Assembly (NCBI GenBank): GCA_003165615.1
Contig: PLWR01000370.1
Coordinates: forward strand, 1-11,663
Length of the DNA stretch: 11,663 bases
DNA from: Acidobacteriota bacterium
GTDB taxonomy: Bacteria; Acidobacteriota; Terriglobia; UBA7540
Reading direction: 5' to 3'
Part shown: positions 1-6,386 of the stretch, one piece after another
Position numbering within the stretch: the first letter of the stretch is position 1
How the letters are laid out: every line of letters starts with the position of its first letter
Notes under the pieces: model-generated
What the model was told of the DNA's origin: nothing
The model's input: only the letters and a program-made list of their open reading frames with translations
The model's database searches: none
Made by a program: the position numbers and the translations under genes

Positions 1-43
1 ACTTTCCGGATGAGTCTCTAGGCGGGTTATGAGTTCAATCCGT

Positions 44-282
44 CTACCACGCGACACTCCAACGTGGGAACGGCATTGCGAATTGAACTACGGGCGCGGT
101 CCAGTTTCTCGAAATTGGCAGCCCCTTCATACTGCCGGGTGGACTTGGTGTCAAGGCAAAATAGAACGTAGTTGATGGCACAATGCCGGGCGGAAGTCCG
201 CCTCTGCGATAATCATCGCGCTCCAGCAAGCGTAGCGCGTGGTCAAAACCTTGCAGGTGTGGCTGGCTTAGGTAGAAGCGTC
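44..282 (-). pseudogene. Possible degenerate GNAT-like acetyltransferase fragment
   Basis: Reading the minus strand, one frame is open from just below a TGA near 281-283 down to a stop near 44. About 45 codons in, it contains the stretch GLPPGIVPSTTF, which resembles the segment before beta-strand 4 in some GNAT acetyltransferases. The residues after it do not look like GNAT, and no acetyl-CoA loop (Q/RxxGxG/A) is visible. A second minus-strand frame over the same bases is also open and reads plausibly, so frame choice is uncertain. There is no good start codon or ribosome-binding site. I read it as a decayed remnant at best; it may be non-coding. Confidence 0.22.
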
Positions 283-300
283 AGACTCCCCACGGTTTGC

Positions 301-329
301 TTGCGGGAAATAGTCTGGTGTGCTAGGGT
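301..329 (+). promoter_or_regulatory. Candidate promoter for the uppS operon
   Basis: TTGCGG at 301-306 and TAGGGT at 324-329 are separated by exactly 17 bp. The bases just before the second hexamer are TGC, giving an extended -10 (TGn). Transcription would begin near 335, about 30 nt before uppS and 16 nt before its GAAGG ribosome-binding site at 351-355. Both hexamers are only partial matches to the sigma-70 consensus, so this is a positional inference. Confidence 0.3.
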
Positions 330-366
330 TTCTATTTACTTGAGATTGTAGAAGGCCAGAGTTCCA

Positions 367-1116
367 GTGAAGACAGAACCTGTCGACCAAGATCTCCTGA
401 AACAAATCGATCCCGAGCACCTGCCCAGGCACATTGCCATCATCATGGACGGGAATGGGCGATGGGCAAAGCGTCGGCGCCTGCCGCGAATCGCCGGACA
501 TCGCGCCGGAATCCGTGCCGTGCGGCAAGCCGTGGAGGCTTCCGCGCGCGTGGGGGTTTCTTACCTCACCCTGTATGCTTTTTCCGTGGAAAACTGGAAG
601 CGCCCACACACGGAAGTCAAGCTTCTGATGAGCCTGCTGCGGCAGTATTTGAAGAAGGAAATCGGCGAACTCAATCGGCAGAACATCCGGCTGGAAGTTA
701 TTGGGAGAATCCATGAACTCCCCAAACCGGTGATCCAGGACCTGCAGCATACGCTCGACGAAACCCGGCAGAATACCGGGATGCGCCTGATCCTGGCGCT
801 GAATTATGGGGCGCGGGCGGAATTGGTGGATGCCGTGCAGGAACTGCTGGCCCAGGCAAAACAGAACGGTTCGATGACAGTGGATGAGGCGCTGGTGAGC
901 GAGCACCTCTACACCCGCGGCCTGCCTGACCCCGACCTGCTAATTCGCACCAGCGGGGAACTGCGGCTGAGCAACTTCCTGCTCTGGCAAGTGGCCTACG
1001 CGGAACTGTGGGTGACGGAAACCCTTTGGCCGGACTTTACACAGAAGGATCTGCTCCAGGCCATCATCGACTTCCAGAAGCGCGAACGCCGCTACGGCGG
1101 CCTGGGGATGAGCTGA
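367..1116 (+). CDS. uppS: Isoprenyl transferase (undecaprenyl diphosphate synthase family)
   Basis: This is a cis-prenyltransferase. It condenses isopentenyl diphosphate units onto farnesyl diphosphate to make the C55 lipid carrier used for peptidoglycan and other surface polymers. The 249-residue length is normal. The family signature HIAIIMDGNGRWA lies at residues 22-34, with the catalytic Asp at 28. The segment YAFSVENWKRP follows. Near the C-terminus the pyrophosphate-binding RTSGE is at 194-198 and the second Arg is at 200, as in E. coli UppS. The C-terminal FQKRERRYGGL is also typical. The start is GTG, preceded by GAAGG at 351-355. An upstream in-frame ATG is not seen. It is the first gene of the run uppS-cdsA-dxr-rseP-ispG, and no frr or pyrH lies directly upstream in the window. 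Confidence 0.97.
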   Translation: MKTEPVDQDLLKQIDPEHLPRHIAIIMDGNGRWAKRRRLPRIAGHRAGIRAVRQAVEASARVGVSYLTLYAFSVENWKRPHTEVKLLMSLLRQYLKKEIGELNRQNIRLEVIGRIHELPKPVIQDLQHTLDETRQNTGMRLILALNYGARAELVDAVQELLAQAKQNGSMTVDEALVSEHLYTRGLPDPDLLIRTSGELRLSNFLLWQVAYAELWVTETLWPDFTQKDLLQAIIDFQKRERRYGGLGMS

Positions 1117-1123
1117 CCAAGGC

Positions 1124-1280
1124 CGAAAATCGAAACTCGAAAATTGAAATTCGCGGAGGGTTTCGATTGGCGAGTTTCGGCATCGATTGTTCAACTGCCA
1201 CGGATGCCTGACCGTTACAGGAGAAAGGCCCGAAGGTTGAAATCGGGGCGATTTTCGAATTTCGAGTTTCAATTTTCGCT
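1124..1280. repeat. Palindromic GAAATTCG-type intergenic repeat between uppS and cdsA
   Basis: Almost the whole 176-bp uppS-cdsA spacer is built from A/T-rich units of the form CGAAAATCGAAACTCGAAA. The left arm is 1124-1153 and the right arm 1249-1280. The right arm is approximately the reverse complement of the left, so the spacer could fold into a long imperfect hairpin. A related copy lies at 8738-8805 between two other genes. I see no reading frame or ribosome-binding site in it. Its effect on cdsA expression is unknown. Confidence 0.75.
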
Positions 1281-1292
1281 TTTTTCCCGCCC

Positions 1293-2201
1293 ATGCTAAA
1301 ACGCACTCTCACCGCCCTCCTGCTGATTCCCCCTGTCGTTTACCTGATTGGGTGGTCCCCGGAATGGCTCTTTGGGTTGGCGGTGGTGGTGGCGGTCATA
1401 CTTGCCTTGCGCGAGTACTTTGCGCTGTGCCGGGCCATGGGCTTTAAGGTCTTCTCATGGATTGGCTACGTGGCGGGGGTGGCGTTGTGCGTGGCGCAGG
1501 CGACTGGGTACTACATCGTGGGCCGCTTTGCTGTGAACCCCATCGTCATTGCCCTCATGCTCGTCGGATTCTTTCTGCTGCTCATCCCAACATTGGCCCT
1601 CCGGCCGAGTATTGAATTAAAGGTCTATCTGACGGCTGTTTCGGTAACGATCTTTGGGATCCTGTATATTGGCTTCCCGCTTTCCTGCCTGGCGCCGATT
1701 CGCTTTGAGGCGCATTATTTAATCGGTGGCCCCCGGTTCATCGAGACGCGCGATCTTATGCCGCAGTTCGGGCCCCAACCGATCCTGCTTCTGTTCGCGG
1801 TGATTTGGGCGGGCGATATCTGCGCGTACCTGGTAGGTCGGCCGTTTGGCCGTACGCCGTTTTTTGCACGCATTTCGCCGCGCAAGACTTGGGAAGGCGC
1901 GTGGGCGGGCCTGACAGGAAGCCTTCTGGCCGCTTGGTGCTTTCAGCATTGGTTCTGGAAGACAACCGATTTAAGAACAGTTATTCTGCTTGCTGCATGG
2001 ATCGCGGTTGCGGGCCAAGCAGGCGACCTCGTGGAGTCCGCCATCAAGCGGGGGGCCAATCAAAAGGATTCCGGCACGTTACTGCCGGGCCACGGCGGTT
2101 TTCTCGACCGCATCGACAGCCTGCTCTTTGCTGCCCCGGCGCTTTGGCTGGTCTTAGCATGTTCATCCGCCGTGTCTCGGGCATCCGGACTCTTTATATG
2201 A
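1293..2201 (+). CDS. cdsA: Phosphatidate cytidylyltransferase (CDP-diacylglycerol synthase)
   Basis: This membrane enzyme uses CTP and phosphatidic acid to make CDP-diacylglycerol, the precursor of membrane phospholipids. The 302 residues fit the family (E. coli about 285). The N-terminal half is a series of hydrophobic segments starting LLIPPVVYLIGW. GDICAYLVGRPFG begins near residue 174 (Asp175), followed by SPRKTWEG at 195-202. The family signature spans about 248-276: ESAIKRG, then KDSGTLLPGHGG and LDRIDS, with the acidic residues Asp259, Asp272 and Asp275 intact. The start is ATG 1293. No Shine-Dalgarno sequence is visible because the palindromic repeat runs almost up to the start codon. 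It lies between uppS and dxr, a common gene order. Confidence 0.96.
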   Translation: MLKRTLTALLLIPPVVYLIGWSPEWLFGLAVVVAVILALREYFALCRAMGFKVFSWIGYVAGVALCVAQATGYYIVGRFAVNPIVIALMLVGFFLLLIPTLALRPSIELKVYLTAVSVTIFGILYIGFPLSCLAPIRFEAHYLIGGPRFIETRDLMPQFGPQPILLLFAVIWAGDICAYLVGRPFGRTPFFARISPRKTWEGAWAGLTGSLLAAWCFQHWFWKTTDLRTVILLAAWIAVAGQAGDLVESAIKRGANQKDSGTLLPGHGGFLDRIDSLLFAAPALWLVLACSSAVSRASGLFI

Positions 2202-2207
2202 TTTTAG

Positions 2208-2430
2208 ACATGACCCAGGGTGGAAATCGGCGATACCTCCAGGACGAAAGGAAGCTCCAAGGGCGTTTCACACAGAGTTCACGGAACGGCAGCTTGATAG
2301 TTTGATTTGAACCTCTGAGCACTGAGGACACCGAGAACAACCCGGCATTCGACTCAGTTCTTCTCCGTGATCTCTGTGAGCCCCTCCGTGAACTCTGTGT
2401 GAAACGCTTGTTTTGAACATGACCCAAGGT
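2208..2430. repeat. 14-bp near-identical direct repeats enclosing an inserted segment
   Basis: ACATGACCCAGGGT at 2208-2221 and ACATGACCCAAGGT at 2417-2430 match at 13 of 14 positions and lie 209 bp apart. The second copy contains the dxr start codon and its first four codons. The first copy sits 6 bp after the cdsA stop. The DNA between them holds the 143-bp palindromic element. The pattern suggests that a segment inserted at the original dxr start and duplicated it. Confidence 0.6.
2264..2406. repeat. Palindromic CACAGAG-type element with 22-bp perfect terminal inverted repeats
   Basis: The left arm 2264-2285 begins CGTTTCACACAGAG, and the right arm 2385-2406 is its exact reverse complement over all 22 bases. 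Inside, GAGGACACCGAGAA near 2322-2336 and TTCTCCGTGATCTC near 2360-2374 are partly complementary, so the hairpin could extend inward. This type of CTCTGTG/CACAGAG repeat is, as I recall, widespread between genes in Acidobacteria and some other phyla. It has no coding capacity that I can support. It fills the cdsA-dxr spacer and ends 12 bp before the dxr ATG. Confidence 0.8.
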
Positions 2431-3603
2431 TTGTGCATTCTCGGCTCCACCGGCTCCATCGGGCAGAACTGCCTGCGCGTGGTGGATTGTCTCCCCGAGC
2501 GTTTCCACGTGGCGGCGCTTTCGGCAGGGAAGAATCTGGAGGCCCTCGCCGCGCAGGTGGTCAAATACCATCCCCGAATCGTGGTGGTGAGCCGGCGCGA
2601 AGACAAAGATCATCTACGCGAACGGCTGAAGCATCAGGGATACACCCGGCGGGTCAAGATTACCTTTGGAGTCGAGGGCCAAGTGGAAGCGGCGACCCAC
2701 GACGCCGTGGATTTCGTGGTATCCGCCTCACATGGCACCACCGGACTGGTAGCCACTTACCAAGCCGTTTGCGCCGGCAAGCATGTGGGCCTTGCCAACA
2801 AAGAAACCCTGGTGGCCGCCGGGGAACTGGTGATGCGCGCCGCCGCCAAACGTCGAATTGAGGTGCTCCCCATCGATAGTGAGCACTGTGCCGTCCACCA
2901 GTGCCTCCGCGCCGGGCAGTCGAAGGAAGTCAAACGCATTATCCTTACCGCATCGGGCGGACCTTTCCTCAAGACCCCTCGCCGGCACTTCGATTCCATC
3001 ACCCCGGAGCAGGCTCTGAAGCATCCGGTTTGGCGGATGGGGGGAAGAATTACCATCGATTCCGCCACATTGGTGAACAAAGGTCTGGAGATCATCGAGG
3101 CGCACTGGCTCTTTGGTGTCGCTCCCGGACAAATCGACGTCGTAATCCACCCTGAATCTATCATCCATTCCATGGTAGAATTCATAGATGGGTCAGTAAT
3201 GGCGCAACTAGGCGTTCCGGACATGCGCATCCCGATTCAATATGCGTTGACATATCCGGACCGCGTAGCCGTGACCGAAAAGGGGCTTGGGCTTGACCTC
3301 ATATCTGCGGGCCGACTTCACTTTGGGAAGCCGGATACAGGGCGATTCCCCAGCCTCGATTTGGCGCGTGAGGCTTTGACGCAAGGTGGGATCATGCCCT
3401 GCGTCCTGAACGCCGCGGATGAGGTGGCGGTGGAGGCCTTCTTGAACAACCGTTTACGGTTCTCCGCCATCCCACGATTGATTGAAGAAGTAATGCGGCA
3501 AATGGGCTCCTACCACGCCATCAATACGATGGATGACGTTCTGGAAGGGGATCGTGAAGCCCGGAGCCGAGCGGTGCAAGTGATTTCAGCCATTTCTGCA
3601 TAG
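2419..3603 (+). CDS. dxr: 1-deoxy-D-xylulose 5-phosphate reductoisomerase
   Basis: Dxr (IspC) catalyses the first committed step of the MEP isoprenoid pathway, converting 1-deoxyxylulose 5-phosphate to 2-C-methylerythritol 4-phosphate with NADPH. From ATG 2419 it has 394 residues, against 398 in E. coli. The NADPH-binding GSTGSIG is at the N-terminus and NKETLVAAG is intact. Metal ligands are visible at Asp153 and Glu155 (PIDSEH) and at Glu224 (NKGLEIIEAHW), with Asn220 and Lys221 just before. HPESIIHSMVEF and the C-terminal VLNAADEVAVEAFLN are also conserved. A TTG at 2413 is in frame, but ATG is preferred. No Shine-Dalgarno sequence is visible, and the repeat element ends 12 bp upstream. 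Confidence 0.97.
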   Translation: MTQGLCILGSTGSIGQNCLRVVDCLPERFHVAALSAGKNLEALAAQVVKYHPRIVVVSRREDKDHLRERLKHQGYTRRVKITFGVEGQVEAATHDAVDFVVSASHGTTGLVATYQAVCAGKHVGLANKETLVAAGELVMRAAAKRRIEVLPIDSEHCAVHQCLRAGQSKEVKRIILTASGGPFLKTPRRHFDSITPEQALKHPVWRMGGRITIDSATLVNKGLEIIEAHWLFGVAPGQIDVVIHPESIIHSMVEFIDGSVMAQLGVPDMRIPIQYALTYPDRVAVTEKGLGLDLISAGRLHFGKPDTGRFPSLDLAREALTQGGIMPCVLNAADEVAVEAFLNNRLRFSAIPRLIEEVMRQMGSYHAINTMDDVLEGDREARSRAVQVISAISA

Positions 3604-3611
3604 GGAGAAGG
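3604..3611 (+). promoter_or_regulatory. Shine-Dalgarno sequence of rseP
   Basis: GGAGAAGG begins directly after the dxr stop codon and lies 8 nt before the ATG at 3620. It fixes the rseP start and indicates that dxr and rseP are translated from one mRNA. It is among the clearest ribosome-binding sites in the run. Confidence 0.7.
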
Positions 3612-3619
3612 TTCTCTGC

Positions 3620-4945
3620 ATGTTGGGTCATTTCGTCACAAATACGCTGGTGGTGATCGTGGTTCTCGGGATCATGATCTTCATCCATGAGCTGGGTCAC
3701 TTCATGGCCGCCAAGTCCTTTGGTGTTCGTGTGTTAGTGTTTTCTTTGGGGTTTGGAAAGACGCTCCTGCACATCAAGCGTGGGGAGACGGATTACCGTA
3801 TCAGCGCTCTGCCGTTTGGGGGATTCGTCAAGATGGCCGGGGACGACCCATCGGAAGTCCGAGAGGGAGTAAAAGGGGAGTTTTTGTCCCAGCCCCGGTG
3901 GAAGCGCTTTGTTATCGTAGTAATGGGGCCGGCCATGAACGTCCTTCTGGCCGTCGTCCTTCTGACCGGACTTTACAGGTTTCACAATCAAAGACCAGCC
4001 TACCTGGAGAAGGCCGCGCGCGTTGGCGACGTGGAGGACGGGTCAGCCGCCGCCCAAGCCAAGATCCAACCGGGGGACCTGATCCTCCGTTTTGGAGACC
4101 AGGAATTCCCCAAGTGGGAAGACATCGATATCAAGACCATGATCAGCGCCAATGAAACCATCCCCCTGGAAGTTGAGCGCGCTGGCAAAGTCGTGAAAAC
4201 GTCCATTACCCCCATCGCCAAGGGTTCCGATCACATGGGTTACGCCGGATGGGATCCCACGGCCCCCGGCATTCTCGATGATGTTGAGCCTGGACTCCCC
4301 GCTAGTAAGGCCGGACTGCAACCCGGCGACGAGATCGTGGGAATTAATGGACACAAGGTATACTCCTTTCCGACCGTCGCTAATACTATCCAGGCGGGGA
4401 ATGGCAAGCCTGTAGTATTGGATTTTATTCGTGCCGGGAAAGAATCTCAGGTCACGGTTCAGCCCATCTTCGGTGAGATAATGGGTGAAAAGCGTTGGCG
4501 ACTGGGGTTTACTTTTCACGTTGAAACGGTCGTCGGCCAATTGCCCTGGGGGGAGGCGCTGACAAATTCTCTCCATGACAATGTCCGGAACTGCCGCGTT
4601 CTGCTCGACATAGTGGGTAAAATACTGACGCGGCGCATGTCTCCTCGCCAGCTCTCCGGCCCCATTGGCATCGCGGAGGCTTCCGGAACAGCCTATCGCC
4701 AGGGGTGGCCCGACCTGATTTACCTTGTGGCGTTCATCAGCCTGCAGCTTGGCATTCTCAACCTGCTGCCGATCCCCGTCCTCGACGGTGGGGTGATTTT
4801 CCTCCTGCTGGTCGAGGGGCTGATTCGCCGGGACTTGAGTTTGGCGGTCAAGGAGCGCTTTGTGCAGGTGGGAATCGTCTTCCTCCTCCTGCTTGCGGCC
4901 TTCGTCATGTATAATGACTTGGTGAAGACATTAAGACCGTACTGA
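3620..4945 (+). CDS. rseP: RseP-family site-2 zinc metalloprotease
   Basis: This is an intramembrane protease of the M50 family. E. coli RseP cleaves the anti-sigma factor RseA and remnant signal peptides; the substrate here cannot be read from the sequence. The length is 441 residues (E. coli 450). The first membrane segment carries the zinc motif HELGH at 23-27. A second hydrophobic segment begins near residue 98 (VIVVMGPAMNVLLAVVLL). Two PDZ domains follow, roughly 127-200 (IQPGDLI) and 215-285 (LQPGDEIVGING). The second active-site element NLLPIPVLDGG ends near 391, with the third zinc ligand Asp389. A last membrane segment closes the protein. It starts 17 bp after dxr with a good Shine-Dalgarno sequence. 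Confidence 0.96.
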   Translation: MLGHFVTNTLVVIVVLGIMIFIHELGHFMAAKSFGVRVLVFSLGFGKTLLHIKRGETDYRISALPFGGFVKMAGDDPSEVREGVKGEFLSQPRWKRFVIVVMGPAMNVLLAVVLLTGLYRFHNQRPAYLEKAARVGDVEDGSAAAQAKIQPGDLILRFGDQEFPKWEDIDIKTMISANETIPLEVERAGKVVKTSITPIAKGSDHMGYAGWDPTAPGILDDVEPGLPASKAGLQPGDEIVGINGHKVYSFPTVANTIQAGNGKPVVLDFIRAGKESQVTVQPIFGEIMGEKRWRLGFTFHVETVVGQLPWGEALTNSLHDNVRNCRVLLDIVGKILTRRMSPRQLSGPIGIAEASGTAYRQGWPDLIYLVAFISLQLGILNLLPIPVLDGGVIFLLLVEGLIRRDLSLAVKERFVQVGIVFLLLLAAFVMYNDLVKTLRPY

Positions 4946-4948
4946 ATT

Positions 4949-5024
4949 GGGATCAGGGGGCAGGGGTTAGGGATTCGGGAAAACTCCAGACCCTCGTGCC
5001 CCTAGTCCCTAGTCCCCAATCCCC
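4949..5024. repeat. G-rich inverted element with two opposed quadruplex motifs
   Basis: On the plus strand 4949-4972 reads GGG-ATCA-GGGGG-CA-GGGG-TTA-GGG, a canonical four-run G-quadruplex pattern. On the minus strand the C-rich stretch 4999-5024 gives GGGG-ATT-GGGG-ACTA-GGG-ACTA-GGGG, a second one. The two halves are imperfect inverted repeats separated by 26 bp. The element starts 4 bp after the rseP stop codon and ends 5 bp before the ispG Shine-Dalgarno sequence. Confidence 0.7.
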
Positions 5025-5029
5025 TCGTC

Positions 5030-5035
5030 AAGGAG
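5030..5035 (+). promoter_or_regulatory. Shine-Dalgarno sequence that sets the ispG start at GTG 5041
   Basis: AAGGAG lies 5 nt upstream of a GTG at 5041. An earlier in-frame GTG at 4996 would put the C-rich repeat in the protein (PLVPSPQSP) and has no comparable site. The 5041 start is therefore preferred. Confidence 0.65.
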
Positions 5036-5040
5036 TTTCT

Positions 5041-6216
5041 GTGAATTTTAGCGACACCGAATTTCCCCCCCCCCGGAGAAAGACCCGCCCTGTGAAGGTC
5101 GGACGCCTTACCGTCGGCGGAGATGCTGCCATCGCGGTTCAATCCATGACCAAGACGGACACCCGCGAGGTGGAAAAGACGGTCGCGCAAATTCATCAGA
5201 TGGAAGAAGCCGGGTGCGAAATAGTGCGCCTGGCTGTGCCGGACCAGGAGGCCGCCGAGGCGCTGCCACGGATCCGCAAGCTCTGCCCTGATACCGTTCT
5301 GGTTTCGGACATTCACTTCCAATACAAGTTTGCCTTGATGGCTCTGGACGCGGGCATCGATAAGCTGCGCATCAATCCCGGAAACATCGGGGACGCGGAG
5401 AAAGTCCGGACGGTGGTGCGCCGCGCGCAGTCACAAAAAGTGCCTATTCGCATTGGCGTCAATGCCGGCTCACTGGAGCGGCGCCTGCTGGAGAAGTATG
5501 GCTATCCCACCCCGGAAGCCATGGTGGAAAGCGCCATGTACCACATCCAGATTCTGGAGGACTTGGGCTTTGCCGATACCATCATTTCACTCAAAGCTTC
5601 GAACGTGAAGCTGACGGTTGCGGCGTATCGTTTGCTCTCCCGCAAGGTGGATTACCCCCTGCACTTGGGCATCACGGAAGCGGGCACGCAGTTTTCCGGG
5701 ACGGTTAAGTCATGCGTCGGCATGGGGATACTGCTGGCGGAAGGAATTGGTGATACCATCCGCGTATCGCTGGCCACCGACCCGGAGGAAGAAGTGCGCG
5801 TGGGCTTTGAGCTGCTGAAGTCCCTGGAATTGCGCAGCCGCGGACCGGTGGTGATCGCCTGCCCGACCTGCGGGCGGCTGGAAGTTGACCTGTTCAAGAT
5901 TGCCGGGGAGATTGAGCAAGCCACCAAACACATCAAGACTCCCCTCAGCCTGGCGGTGATGGGCTGCGCTGTCAACGGTCCGGGAGAAGCGCGCGAAGCT
6001 GACTTGGGCGTCGCCGCCGGTCGCGGCAATGGCATGATCTACCGGGAAGGGAAGGCCATCCGCCGGGTCAAAGAAGAAGAGATCGTATCCGCCCTGCTGG
6101 AAGAGGTGGAACGCTTTATTGCCGACAAGGCCGCCGGCGTCAACACCGCTCCGCCGGAGATAGTGCCGGAGCCGGAGCCGGAGGGTAGCCAGACTCCACT
6201 TGTAACGTTGCAGTAG
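5041..6216 (+). CDS. ispG: 4-hydroxy-3-methylbut-2-en-1-yl diphosphate synthase (flavodoxin)
   Basis: IspG (GcpE) is the [4Fe-4S] enzyme of the MEP pathway that reduces 2-C-methylerythritol 2,4-cyclodiphosphate to HMBPP. From GTG 5041 it has 391 residues (E. coli 372). The TIM-barrel half has VQSMTKTDT and LRINPGNIG. The cluster ligands are Cys274 and Cys277 (CPTCGR) and Cys309 (MGCAVNGPGEA), with the conserved Glu316 after them. It is the compact two-domain bacterial form. Codons 9-12 contain a run of ten C residues (5065-5074), and the C-terminus ends in a Pro/Glu-rich tail (PEPEPEGSQ) beyond the usual end. It closes the plus-strand isoprenoid run and shares its pathway with dxr. Confidence 0.96.
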   Translation: MNFSDTEFPPPRRKTRPVKVGRLTVGGDAAIAVQSMTKTDTREVEKTVAQIHQMEEAGCEIVRLAVPDQEAAEALPRIRKLCPDTVLVSDIHFQYKFALMALDAGIDKLRINPGNIGDAEKVRTVVRRAQSQKVPIRIGVNAGSLERRLLEKYGYPTPEAMVESAMYHIQILEDLGFADTIISLKASNVKLTVAAYRLLSRKVDYPLHLGITEAGTQFSGTVKSCVGMGILLAEGIGDTIRVSLATDPEEEVRVGFELLKSLELRSRGPVVIACPTCGRLEVDLFKIAGEIEQATKHIKTPLSLAVMGCAVNGPGEAREADLGVAAGRGNGMIYREGKAIRRVKEEEIVSALLEEVERFIADKAAGVNTAPPEIVPEPEPEGSQTPLVTLQ

Positions 6217-6270
6217 ACCTAACCCATCCTTATCTGTTGTAGACCCCACTGAAACACAAGAGGTTACGTA

Positions 6271-6291
6271 GGGACGGTTCGCGAACCGCCC
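6271..6291. repeat. Short palindrome between convergent genes, possible bidirectional terminator
   Basis: CGGTTCGCGAACCG at 6275-6288 is a perfect 14-bp palindrome. It is extended by GGG and CCC on its outer sides, with one mismatched pair. The surrounding GTAGGGACGGTTCGCGAAC resembles a very common intergenic palindrome known from several phyla. It lies between the ispG stop and the stop of the convergent PilZ gene. There is no U-run, so terminator function is only a guess. The rest of 6217-6386 shows nothing recognisable. Confidence 0.5.
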
Positions 6292-6386
6292 TTCCCAACC
6301 CGTGGTGAGAAATGTGGACTAAAGCGGGATGGAATCACAGCAAGAACGCGGCCCGCTCCACCCGGGCGCATGCGTTCCGGAGTTCA

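Noticed and set aside
268..906. A 212-codon minus-strand frame opposite uppS
   Set aside because: It is antisense to the conserved UppS domains and has no recognisable protein features.
2194..2613. Minus-strand frames across the cdsA-dxr spacer
   Set aside because: They read through the palindromic element and antisense dxr, with no recognisable product.
4996..5040. Earlier in-frame GTG start for ispG
   Set aside because: It would translate the C-rich intergenic repeat, while GTG 5041 has AAGGAG at the right distance.
5065..5074. Phase variation of ispG through the C10 tract
   Set aside because: Switching off an essential enzyme is implausible. The tract is reported only as a slippage-prone oddity.
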